A stretch of DNA of 64,000 bases from VRUE01 sp963698085 (GTDB lineage: Bacteria > Actinomycetota > Thermoleophilia > Solirubrobacterales > 70-9): contig OY969122.1 in assembly GCA_963698085.1 (NCBI GenBank), positions 1,426,001-1,490,000 on the forward strand. Reading direction: 5' to 3'. Below are positions 16,271-23,282 of this stretch, piece after piece; the first letter of the stretch is position 1; every line of letters starts with the position of its first letter. A program made the position numbers and the translations under genes. Under the pieces are notes generated by a model. The model saw nothing but the letters and a program-made list of their open reading frames with translations. It did not search any database and was not told where the DNA came from.

Positions 16271-16574
16271 GGACGCGACCGTCGCGCAACGCGTGATGGA
16301 CCATCGTTCCCGGCACCTTTGCGCGCCGCTCGGCGCGCTTCGCGTCCAGAACGACGATGTCTACCGGCGCCGGGAAGTCTCTGAGAGTGCGCCGCAGACG
16401 CTCCCACTCCTCGAGACGGTTCTCGATAACGGGCTCGATGACGAGGAAGTCGACATCGCTATCCGCTCTAGCGTCTCCGCGTGCATGGGAGCCGAAGAGG
16501 ATCACCTTCGACTCCGCGCCGGCGGTTTCCGCCAGCAGTTTCCCTGCCTGGTCGATCAGGTCTTGAGAAACCAT
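16257..16574 (-). CDS. MNT-type nucleotidyltransferase (antitoxin of HEPN/MNT pair)
   Basis: The protein has 105 residues starting MVSQDLIDQAG. The minimal nucleotidyltransferase motif is intact: ILFGSHARGDARADSDVDFL, i.e. GSx10DxD, with a third acidic residue in VDIVVLD. Family knowledge: MNT proteins AMPylate and silence the HEPN RNase next to them. The start is placed at ATG 16574 because TACCTT (complement of 16581-16586) lies 6 bases upstream, giving a leaderless transcript; the same box and surrounding bases precede the next module at 17467. The pair forms the only cargo between attachment copies B and C. Confidence 0.85.
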   Translation of the reverse strand: MVSQDLIDQAGKLLAETAGAESKVILFGSHARGDARADSDVDFLVIEPVIENRLEEWERLRRTLRDFPAPVDIVVLDAKRAERRAKVPGTMVHHALRDGRVLAHA

Positions 16575-16614
16575 GGCGACAAGGTAGCGGAGCGGGTCGC
16601 CGACAATGCAATCC

Positions 16615-16632
16615 ATTGGGCAGCGGCTGCCC
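16615..16632. promoter_or_regulatory. Candidate integrase arm-type sites near attachment copy C
   Basis: ATTGGGCAGC (16615-16624) is followed by GCTGCCC (16626-16632), 100-108 bp inside core copy C. GCTGCCCGAATCGAG here resembles GCTGCCCAATCGAG at 9984-9997. Confidence 0.45.
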
Positions 16633-16731
16633 GAATCGAGATCAATCACGCGTAATCGGAGGGAACCTAGCTTCACCGAACGCCAGGTGCATCTGGCTAT
16701 ACAAAGCGCCGCAAGCGCGATGCTCGGAGCC

Positions 16732-16772
<41 letters not shown>

Positions 16773-16820
16773 TGGTTCTGCACAGCGTAGAGGCTGAGGC
16801 CTCGCGTATTCATGCGTGCT

Positions 16821-17297
16821 TCAGCTTTCGGCGGCGTCAAGATTTTCCAGGTCGACGAGGTCTTGACCGCGGCCAGCTGCGCGCTTCATCGCTCGTAGAT
16901 CCTCGACTGAGCAGACCGCGACGTTGACTCCGAGTACTTCTGCGTCGCTTGCACGAGAGCGAAGCTCCTCGAAGCTTGGGACTCCGTCCAGCCCTTGCAC
17001 GATGTCGAGACGACCGAGGTCGGTATCGATCGCCATCTGCTCTCCATTGGCCAACTCAGCCGCGATCGAGAAAGGGGTTCCAAGGAGCGCCTCACCCCTT
17101 TGAACGTGCCCACCGGCGGCCACGGCTACCTCGGCGACCACCTTCAAGTTCTTGGCGTCGCGTGAGACAACGATGTCGATGTCCTTGGTCGCGCGTACGA
17201 CCCCTTTCGCTCCCAGGGCGAGCCCGCCGATCACCACGAACTCGGCGCCTGCGGCCACCAGCCGCCGTAGGATCTCGTCGAAGGCAGCTTCGGTCAT
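16821..17297 (-). CDS. Nucleotidyltransferase of the AbiEii/DUF1814-like superfamily
   Basis: The protein has 158 residues. The nucleotidyltransferase signature is FVVIGGLALGAKGVVRATKD then IDIVVS, i.e. GG-x-A-x(n)-T-x-D-I-D, with a later acidic segment (GRLDIVQGLDGVPSFEEL) and VCSVEDLRAMKRAAGRGQDL. Family knowledge: relatives are AbiEii-type toxins or minimal nucleotidyltransferases that modify tRNA or proteins in abortive infection. The ATG at 17297 overlaps the preceding small gene by 4 bp (ATGA), showing tight coupling. It lies just outside attachment copy C and could be chromosomal or part of an earlier insertion. Confidence 0.8.
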   Translation of the reverse strand: MTEAAFDEILRRLVAAGAEFVVIGGLALGAKGVVRATKDIDIVVSRDAKNLKVVAEVAVAAGGHVQRGEALLGTPFSIAAELANGEQMAIDTDLGRLDIVQGLDGVPSFEELRSRASDAEVLGVNVAVCSVEDLRAMKRAAGRGQDLVDLENLDAAES

Positions 17298-17467
17298 CGC
17301 CGCCGGGCGGCGTCTGCCATCTTCAGCAGCGCGTGGCTCAGCGCGATCGTCTCGGCCAGGTTCACGCTAATCGGTCGTCGAGCGTCTTCGCGGAGACGCC
17401 TGATACGTACAGCCTCCGCTTCTGCGGCAGCGTCCTTTGCTTTATCGGCTTCCCTAGTCGAGGCCAT
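17294..17467 (-). CDS. 57-residue partner protein of the nucleotidyltransferase (possible antitoxin)
   Basis: The product starts MASTREADKAKDAAAEAEAV and is Ala/Arg/Glu-rich and likely helical throughout, ending LSHALLKMADAARRR. ATG 17467 follows TACCGT (complement of 17474-17479) by 6 bases, and that promoter region closely resembles the one before the MNT gene. The 4-bp overlap with the nucleotidyltransferase gene, the small size and the upstream position are typical of an antitoxin or toxin-binding partner. No domain is recognised. Confidence 0.7.
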   Translation of the reverse strand: MASTREADKAKDAAAEAEAVRIRRLREDARRPISVNLAETIALSHALLKMADAARRR

Positions 17468-17546
17468 GGGGACACGGTAGCGGAGCCGCTGGCCAAATCT
17501 GGGGTCCGGGGCCAGTAGGGTCGGACTTCCCTTGGGATTGATCACC

Positions 17547-17711
17547 GGACGATTTCGCAGGCGAGCAGCGGGCCATTTCGCGGGGTCGACGTTGCTGCGT
17601 GAAGACGACGCCAACAGCTTCGGGGTTGAGTCGGCTGGGAAGTGGCAGGTACGCGGGAACGGCAACCTGGCTTTGACCGAGCACGAGCTGATCTTTGCTC
17701 AGTGGGGGTGA
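17547..17711 (+). pseudogene. Truncated remnant of an uncharacterised membrane-type protein gene
   Basis: The frame encodes FRRRAAGHFAGSTLLREDDA, NSFGVESAGKWQVRGNGNLA and LTEHELIFAQWG, then stops at 17709-17711. Conserved hypothetical proteins with a GNG-x-LxLT-x-x-ELxF core followed by W-x-PRR exist, and this fragment ends exactly where that next motif is expected. There is no start codon or promoter. I infer a leftover 5' fragment; recognition is from memory and moderate. Confidence 0.4.
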
Positions 17712-17762
17712 AGGACCTCGACGGCTGGCTCGAAGCGCTCGGCGCTGAATAGCATTGTCTCC

Positions 17763-18425
17763 GTGGAGCCCGATGCCGTTGAGATCCGCATGGTCGGTTG
17801 CCTGTTGGAGAAGCAGCGGACCACGCCGGACGCTTACCCGCTCTCGCTGAACGCGCTGCGCCTCGCCTGCAACCAGGCGACTAACCGCGAGCCAGTCGTC
17901 GACTACGACGAGGCCACCGTGGTCGAGGCACTGCGGCGAACCGCTCTGCGGGGATGGACGCGGCTCGCCAGCGGCGCCGGCAGCCGGGCGCGCAAGTACC
18001 GGCACCTGCTCGACGAGGTGCTCGACCTCGACGATACCGAGCTGTCGCTGCTCGGCGTGCTGATGCTGCGCGGTGCGCAGACGCCGGGGGAGCTGAAGCA
18101 GCGGGCCGACCGCATGCACGCCTTCGCCGATCTCGGTGCCGTGCACGAGACGCTGGAGAGGCTTGTCGAGCGCTGCTACGTCGAACGGCTGCCGCGCCGC
18201 CCGGGTCAGAAGGAGGAGCGCTACGTGCACCTGCTGGGCGGCGATGAGAACGACGCGCCAGCGGAGCAGCGGGACGCGAATGCCGTCGAGGCCGCCGCCG
18301 CTCAGCCGGGCTCGTCGCCGGAGGAGGACCGGCTCGAGCGCCTCGAGCAGGAGCTCGGCGATCTGCGCGAGCAAGTGCGGCAGCTGCGCGAGGCTTTCGG
18401 CGAGCCGAGTTCGCCTCAGGCGTAG
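17763..18425 (+). CDS. YceH family protein (DUF480)
   Basis: The protein has 220 residues. The N-terminus (RMVGCLLEKQRTTPDAYPLS, then LNALRLACNQATNREPV) and the second winged helix (LSLLGVLMLRGAQTPGELKQ, RADRMHAFADLGAVHETLER) match the two tandem winged helices of YceH. The family is widespread and poorly characterised. The C-terminal ~40 residues are Glu/Arg-rich and likely coiled coil. GTG 17763 follows TAGCAT (17750-17755) by 7 bases, a leaderless start. The 3' end overlaps the convergent gene at 18416 by 10 bp. Confidence 0.9.
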   Translation: MEPDAVEIRMVGCLLEKQRTTPDAYPLSLNALRLACNQATNREPVVDYDEATVVEALRRTALRGWTRLASGAGSRARKYRHLLDEVLDLDDTELSLLGVLMLRGAQTPGELKQRADRMHAFADLGAVHETLERLVERCYVERLPRRPGQKEERYVHLLGGDENDAPAEQRDANAVEAAAAQPGSSPEEDRLERLEQELGDLREQVRQLREAFGEPSSPQA

Positions 18426-19042
18426 AGACTCTCGCTGGCCAGCTCCTGCGCCCGCTGGCTCCAGAGCTTGATCTGCAGGAAGACGTCGTCGCCATAGCCC
18501 TTCAGCGCGTCGAGGGCGATCAGGGTGAAGCGCTCGTTGGAGACGACTTCCTGGTCGACGGTCTCGAAGTCGAGCTCGGCGGTGGCGGCCACGGCACCGC
18601 GAACGAGCGGTCGGCCCCAGACCAGGGTCACGTCCCCGGCGCGGCCGTTCTCGCCGCGCCAGCGGCCGAGCACGTCATCGTTGAGGTCGACACTCCAGTT
18701 GGGGTTGTCCTCGGCGAGCACGTCGGTGAAGTCCGCCGTAGCGCGGAAATCCGACGGCTCCTCGCCCTCTGACTGGATGTAGGAAACGTGGCCGAAGAGC
18801 TCCAGCCCGCCCTCGGGACCCTCCGTCCGCGCGGTTGCGGGGACCCAGACGCGGCCGCCCCAGGCGCGCTCCGGGAACCACTCGACCTCGGCCGGGATCT
18901 CCACCGCGTCGGGCATGTCATCGACTCCCTCACACGCGGTTCGGAACTCGCCGACGAGCCGCTCGGCGAAGCGACCGTGCGGAATCCCCTCCTGGGTCGA
19001 GTCGGCGATGAAGCGCGGGATCGGGCGTGGGTCGGGCGGCAT
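18416..19042 (-). CDS. Conserved hypothetical protein
   Basis: The product has 208 residues starting MPPDPRPIPRF. No known domain is recognised. It is acidic and beta-rich (FPERAWGGRVWVPATAR, ELFGHVSYIQSEGEEPSDFR), without signal peptide or membrane segment, so probably cytosolic. ATG 19042 is chosen over GTG 19051 because TAGGGT (complement of 19050-19055) lies exactly 7 bases upstream. The 3' end overlaps yceH by 10 bp. Neighbours give no clue to function. Confidence 0.75.
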   Translation of the reverse strand: MPPDPRPIPRFIADSTQEGIPHGRFAERLVGEFRTACEGVDDMPDAVEIPAEVEWFPERAWGGRVWVPATARTEGPEGGLELFGHVSYIQSEGEEPSDFRATADFTDVLAEDNPNWSVDLNDDVLGRWRGENGRAGDVTLVWGRPLVRGAVAATAELDFETVDQEVVSNERFTLIALDALKGYGDDVFLQIKLWSQRAQELASESLYA

Positions 19043-19077
19043 GCCCGGCACCCTAGTCCGTGCCGCGCTGAGTCTGC

Positions 19078-20073
19078 CTATCCAGCGTTGTGGATTTCGA
19101 CCGAGGGCGCTTCGACGACCCTTCGTGCAAGGGCATCCGCCATGAGGTCACCGCACTCTCGCCGCTTCGTCCTCGCCGTCATCAGCAGGGTGGCGAGGAT
19201 CGGCAACGTAGCCAGCCACCAGGCCGATACCGCGCATGCAAGGAGGACGACAAGTGCTAGAAGTGGAGGCGCGATCGCCGAGCGGAAGTCGGCCTCCGCA
19301 CGCAGGCGGTCGACCTCGCTGACGGTCTCAGCGCTGGGGTGGATCAATCTCGCTCTGATGACCGGAAAGTCCGAGATCACGTCGGCGACTCCTGGCGAGT
19401 TCTCATTCGAGCGCTCTGGCAGAATTTCCGACAAATAGCGTTCCACCGCGAGCACGCCCTGGTTCGAGAGGTAGGGCTTGTAAGGCTCGATGCGTATTTC
19501 GCTCAGCGAGCGCACCAAAGCCTGGACGCTCTTGTTCAGTTCCAGAACTTCGGCAGCCGCACGCGTAAGGCTGTTGATTCCACCCACAGCGATTTCCATG
19601 GCGGCTCCGGCGGCTTCAATGGTCAACGTCGGAACCTGCTCCGGGCCGCGCCGGGGTTTCTCCTTTCGCTCGGCTTTGTCCCGCCGCCCAACTGGACTTA
19701 GAGACGCGAGGTAACCTCGCAGACGGGTCCACGCCTGGCGTCTTCGTTCTCGTTGCCGCTCCGCGATCAGCTCCCTCTCCTCGGCCGTTTGAGTGGCACC
19801 CGCCGAGCGTCGCGCGTTGAGATAGAGCCGCGAGAGAACACCGCGAATCTCGTTCATAAAGGTGCCGATCAGGTAGGCGACGAAGGTCGCTCCCAGGCCA
19901 AGCGCCACCGGGCCGATCTCGTTCCCCAGGTGATGGGCAGATTGATACGGATCTGCTTCGAAGTCTCCTTCCCCGAGGCTGGGATCGAGCAACAGCCAGA
20001 AGAAGACGATCCAGAGATACCCGCCTACCAGGGCGGACCGGATTCCTCGAATACCTGGAAGTGCGCCTAGCAA
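19078..20073 (-). CDS. Hypothetical membrane protein
   Basis: The product has about 331 residues from TTG 20073, which follows TACCCT by 8 bases; the frame is open further upstream, but that would overlap galT. Membrane segments are seen at ALVGGYLWIVFFWLLL, VALGLGATFVAYLIGTF and LLALVVLLACAVSAWWLATL, the last extended by a second hydrophobic stretch. Between them lies a basic, Arg/Glu-rich cytosolic region and a possible coiled coil (INSLTRAAAEVLELNKSVQA). No enzymatic motif is visible. The real start is uncertain. Function unknown. Confidence 0.7.
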   Translation of the reverse strand: MLGALPGIRGIRSALVGGYLWIVFFWLLLDPSLGEGDFEADPYQSAHHLGNEIGPVALGLGATFVAYLIGTFMNEIRGVLSRLYLNARRSAGATQTAEERELIAERQRERRRQAWTRLRGYLASLSPVGRRDKAERKEKPRRGPEQVPTLTIEAAGAAMEIAVGGINSLTRAAAEVLELNKSVQALVRSLSEIRIEPYKPYLSNQGVLAVERYLSEILPERSNENSPGVADVISDFPVIRARLIHPSAETVSEVDRLRAEADFRSAIAPPLLALVVLLACAVSAWWLATLPILATLLMTARTKRRECGDLMADALARRVVEAPSVEIHNAG

Positions 20074-20102
20074 GGGCAAGCAGGGTAGTGGCTGGCCAAA
20101 GG

Positions 20103-21167
20103 CTAGGCCTGAGAATGCTCCCGCAAGTCCGTCGCCGCTCGCTCCGGCGGGTAGATGTTGATGTCGACTCCGGTACACAGCTCGAAGCCGGCCTTGAGCG
20201 TCAACCGGGGGGCGATGTCGACGTGCCAGTGGAAGCTGTCGCTGCCGCGCGGCGCGGTGGCGACCCAGAGGTTCAGCTCTGGCGGACCGTCGAAGCGGGC
20301 GGCGAGGATCTGCATCGCGGTGCGGATCATCGCGGCCCCAGTCTCGTCATCCTCGAAGCGCGGCTCGGCACGGCGCGGCACGATCCGCAGCTCGTAGGGG
20401 GAGCGCGAGGCCCAGGGGCAGATCAGCGCCGCCTCGTCGTCGATCGCGACCAGGCGCTCGCGCCGCCGCACCTCCTCGACCAGGACGTCGCTGAGCAGGC
20501 CGCTGCCGCCGGTGCGTTCGCCGTAGGCGCCGGCCCGCTCACGCTCGCGTGCCACCGCCACCGGCACGAAGGGCAGCGCGTAGAGCTGGGCGTGCGTATG
20601 GGGCAGGGAGGCGCCCGCGCCGGCGCCCTCGTTGACGACCAGTTGCACGTAGGCGGCATCGGCGTGGGCCCGCATCCGCTCGCGCCAGGTGGCGATCGCG
20701 CCGAGGAAGCGCTCCTCGCTGAGCTCGGCCATCGCGGTGGTGTGCTCGGGGGCGTTGACGATCACCTCGTGACCGCCGGGCGCCGGGCGCGAGGCAAAGA
20801 GGTCGGGCTCGCCTGCGCGTCGCGACTCCAGCAGGGGGTCGCCGGAGCTGGCGAAGGCGCCGGCTTCGCCGCTGGTCGCGGTCGGTCCATCGCTCGCGGC
20901 GCCTCCCTCCGTACCGCCCAGCGCCGGATAGAGGTTGGGGACGACCCGGCTCGTCCAGCCCGGCGTGTCCGGCTCGCCGCCGCTGGGCCGCACCGCGTAG
21001 ACCTCGGGCGGCGTCTTCTCCTCGCGGCCCTCGCAGAAGGGACAGTTCTCGGCGCCCTTCTCGTCCTCCTCGGCGCGTTCGAATCCGTGCGGCCGGTCGG
21101 CCCGGCCGGGCGCGAGGATCGTCCGCAAGCCCGTTAGTTGGTCTATACGGATTTCTGGGGTGCTCAG
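20103..21167 (-). CDS. galT: Galactose-1-phosphate uridylyltransferase (GalT-like)
   Basis: The protein has about 354 residues. The family motifs are present: a zinc pair in ENCPFCEG, the active HxH loop NEGAGAGASLPHTHAQLYAL, and FHWHVDIAPRL near the C-terminus. It transfers UMP from UDP-glucose to galactose-1-phosphate (Leloir pathway) or serves a related nucleotidyl transfer. The conserved N-terminal pattern RxDxLTGxxxxIAxxRxxRP requires IRIDQLTGLRTILAPGRADR, which starts upstream of the first ATG/GTG/TTG (TTG 21128). I therefore extend to the CTG at 21165-21167 (MSTPEIRID), two bases after the slipin stop. The CTG start is an inference. A 35-residue Ala/Ser/Gly-rich insert follows NLYPAL. 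Confidence 0.85.
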   Translation of the reverse strand: MSTPEIRIDQLTGLRTILAPGRADRPHGFERAEEDEKGAENCPFCEGREEKTPPEVYAVRPSGGEPDTPGWTSRVVPNLYPALGGTEGGAASDGPTATSGEAGAFASSGDPLLESRRAGEPDLFASRPAPGGHEVIVNAPEHTTAMAELSEERFLGAIATWRERMRAHADAAYVQLVVNEGAGAGASLPHTHAQLYALPFVPVAVARERERAGAYGERTGGSGLLSDVLVEEVRRRERLVAIDDEAALICPWASRSPYELRIVPRRAEPRFEDDETGAAMIRTAMQILAARFDGPPELNLWVATAPRGSDSFHWHVDIAPRLTLKAGFELCTGVDINIYPPERAATDLREHSQA

Positions 21168-21169
21168 AG

Positions 21170-22021
21170 TTAGATCCGCGAGGGGGGAAGGTCGTCTGGG
21201 TCCGGCTCGGGCGCGTCAGGGGGTGGTGGCGGGGCGGGTCTCGGACCGGTCTTCGGCGGCGTTTTCCGCTCGGTCGCGGTGAGGAACGGCTCCAAGACGT
21301 CCATCGGCAGCGGAAAGACGATCGTCGTGTTCTGGTTGCTGCCGATCTCGAGCAGCGTCTGTAGGTAGCGCAGCTGCAGCGAGGCGGGGTTGGTGCTGAT
21401 GATGTCGGCGGCGTCGGTGAGCTTCTGCGCCGCCTGGAACTCGCCCTCGGAGTTGATGATCTTGGCCCGCCGCTCGCGCTCGGCCTCGGCCTGGCGCGCC
21501 ATCGCCCGCTGCATCTGCTCGGGGATCTCGACGTCCTTGATCTCGACCGCGGTGACCTTGACGCCCCAGGGCTCGGTCGACTCGTCGATGATCGTCTGCA
21601 GCTCTTCATTGAGCCGCTCGCGCTCGGAGAGCAGCTGGTCGAGTTCGGCCTTGCCGAGCACCGAGCGCAGCGCCGTCTGGGCGATCTGCGACGTCGCCAG
21701 CAGGTAGTTCTCGACCTCGACGATCGCCCGGTCGGAGTCAACCACGCGGAAGTAGGCGACGGCGTTGACGCTGGAGGGGACGTTGTCGCGGGTGATCACC
21801 TCCTGCGGTGGGATGTTGAGGGTCACCGTGCGCAGGTCGACCCGTTCCATTCGGTCGATCAACGGGATCAGCAAGATCAGCCCCGGGCCCTTCTGGGCGA
21901 TCAAGCGGCCGAGCCGGAAGATCACGCCGCGCTCGTACTCGCGCAGAACGCGAACGGAGGAGCCAAGCAGGATCGCACCGAAGAACAAGAGGACCAGGAA
22001 AACTCCGACCGCGATGTCCAT
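21170..22021 (-). CDS. SPFH/band 7 (slipin/stomatin-like) membrane protein
   Basis: The protein has 283 residues. One N-terminal membrane segment (VGVFLVLLFFGAILLGSSV) anchors the SPFH domain: VLREYERGVIFRLGR, GLILLIPLIDRMERVDLRT, VITRDNVPSSVNAVAYFRVV and GVKVTAVEIKDVEIPEQMQ, typical of slipins. A Pro-rich tail follows. Family knowledge: slipins form oligomeric rings in the membrane, often with an NfeD partner. The start ATG shares its A with the nfeD stop (ATGA at 22018-22021), so the two are coupled. Confidence 0.9.
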   Translation of the reverse strand: MDIAVGVFLVLLFFGAILLGSSVRVLREYERGVIFRLGRLIAQKGPGLILLIPLIDRMERVDLRTVTLNIPPQEVITRDNVPSSVNAVAYFRVVDSDRAIVEVENYLLATSQIAQTALRSVLGKAELDQLLSERERLNEELQTIIDESTEPWGVKVTAVEIKDVEIPEQMQRAMARQAEAERERRAKIINSEGEFQAAQKLTDAADIISTNPASLQLRYLQTLLEIGSNQNTTIVFPLPMDVLEPFLTATERKTPPKTGPRPAPPPPPDAPEPDPDDLPPSRI

Positions 22022-22506
22022 CAGCTTGCTGCTCCCTTCTCGGCGCCGGCAGGTGACGACTCGGGCCGGACCAAAAGCGTCAGACCCTCGACCGCCTCGA
22101 CCGTGACTCTATCCCCCGGGCGCAGCGGTTCCTCTTCGTCGGTCAGCCGCGCTCGCCATAGTGCGCCCTCGATCCAGACCTGGCCCTCGGGGTCGAGCGA
22201 GGAGCGGACCTCGGCTGGGGCGCCGATCAGCTCCTCATGGCCGGCACGAACGGGCTGGTCCCGATGGGCGGCCAGCACTTTCCGGGTGACGACGTAGAAG
22301 CTGATCCCGGAGAGGATCCCGAGCGTAACCAGCGCCGGGCCGGCCCAGTCGGCGGCGCTCGCGTCCGATTCCGCGGTGAGGGCGATCACCCCGCCGGCCA
22401 CGAGCCCGACCACGCCGAGCACCGCGAGCACGCCGCCCGTGGGCAAGAGCAGCTCTGCCACCAGCAGGGCGACCCCGAGCAAAGCGATCAAGACGAAAAG
22501 GTCCAC
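22021..22506 (-). CDS. NfeD-family membrane protein
   Basis: The protein has 161 residues from GTG 22506. Two to three membrane segments (LFVLIALLGVALLVAELLLP, GGVLAVLGVVGLVAGGVIAL, WAGPALVTLGILSGISFYVV) are followed by the OB-fold C-terminal domain (GAPAEVRSSLDPEGQVWIEG, RPGDRVTVEAVEGLTLLV). Length and topology fit the short NfeD class that lies next to slipin genes and assists the SPFH ring. GATAAT lies 6 bases upstream of the GTG and overlaps the stop of the upstream lipoprotein gene. Confidence 0.88.
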   Translation of the reverse strand: MDLFVLIALLGVALLVAELLLPTGGVLAVLGVVGLVAGGVIALTAESDASAADWAGPALVTLGILSGISFYVVTRKVLAAHRDQPVRAGHEELIGAPAEVRSSLDPEGQVWIEGALWRARLTDEEEPLRPGDRVTVEAVEGLTLLVRPESSPAGAEKGAAS

Positions 22507-22513
22507 GGGTCGA

Positions 22514-23125
22514 TTATCCGCTTTCGGCGCCACTGTCGAAGGCGAAGCGCTCGATATCCGCCTTCAGCTCGGCGTAGTCGTCATATGGGCCCTGTTTGAG
22601 ATAGACGAGCTCGCCGCTGCGGTCGTAGAAGGCGGTGTCGGGCAGGCCCAGCGAAGCGCCGATCGAGTTGCCGATGTCTTTGTCGGGATCGGTGTAGCTG
22701 GGGTAGGGGACCGGCTCCTCGACGAGGAAGGTGCTCGCCGCGTCGTCGGAGTCCTCGCTGTCGATGCCGAGGAAGGCGATCCGTTTGCCGTAGCCGGCCG
22801 CCGCCCGCTGGAAGTGGGGGAACTCGAAGCGGCAGGGGCCACACCAGGAGGCCCAGACGTTGACCACGGTCGGATAGCCACGCAGCGCCGCGATCCGGGT
22901 CTCGTAGGCCTCGACGCCGCCAGGCAGCAACTCGTTGGCCTGGCGGTGCAGCGCCGCAAGTGGGGCCGGCGAGCCGGCAAGCGCCTTCGCGTAGTCGGGA
23001 GGCTCGCCACCACCACCGTCTTGCGAGGACCCGCAGCCGGCGAGCGCGAGCGTCGCCATGATGAGAAGGAGAGAGCGCCGCACCAGGCGCGCCGAGACAC
23101 GAATGCGGCGATGGGGTTCATTCAT
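22514..23125 (-). CDS. TlpA/ResA-like thioredoxin-fold lipoprotein
   Basis: The product has 203 residues. The signal ends in a lipobox (LALAGC, about residues 25-30), so it is membrane-anchored outside the cell. The thioredoxin-fold active site is VVNVWASWCGPCRFEF, followed by IAFLGIDSEDS and PDTAFYDRSGELVY, with the cis-Pro region. Family knowledge: TlpA/ResA proteins reduce disulfides during cytochrome c maturation or protein folding outside the membrane. AAGGAAG precedes ATG 23125 with good spacing. The ccm genes are 7.5 kb away on the same strand and may use this reductant; that link is inferred. Confidence 0.9.
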   Translation of the reverse strand: MNEPHRRIRVSARLVRRSLLLIMATLALAGCGSSQDGGGGEPPDYAKALAGSPAPLAALHRQANELLPGGVEAYETRIAALRGYPTVVNVWASWCGPCRFEFPHFQRAAAGYGKRIAFLGIDSEDSDDAASTFLVEEPVPYPSYTDPDKDIGNSIGASLGLPDTAFYDRSGELVYLKQGPYDDYAELKADIERFAFDSGAESG

Positions 23126-23282
23126 CTGGCTTCCTTGTTTACAATAGGACTTGTCCGGCTCGCCGTATGCGAGCCGCTCGAGTGCGCTGGGGGGAAGGAA
23201 AAGCCAACCTCCCGGCATCCTCGTCTAAGTCTTCCCGGCAGCACGCTTGCGTCGTTGCGGGAACGAAAGCGCACAAGCCTTC

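Noticed and set aside
16180..16407. Alternative minus-strand frame through the HEPN/MNT junction
   Set aside because: It reads Arg/Ser-rich sequence; the HEPN and MNT motifs lie in the other two frames.
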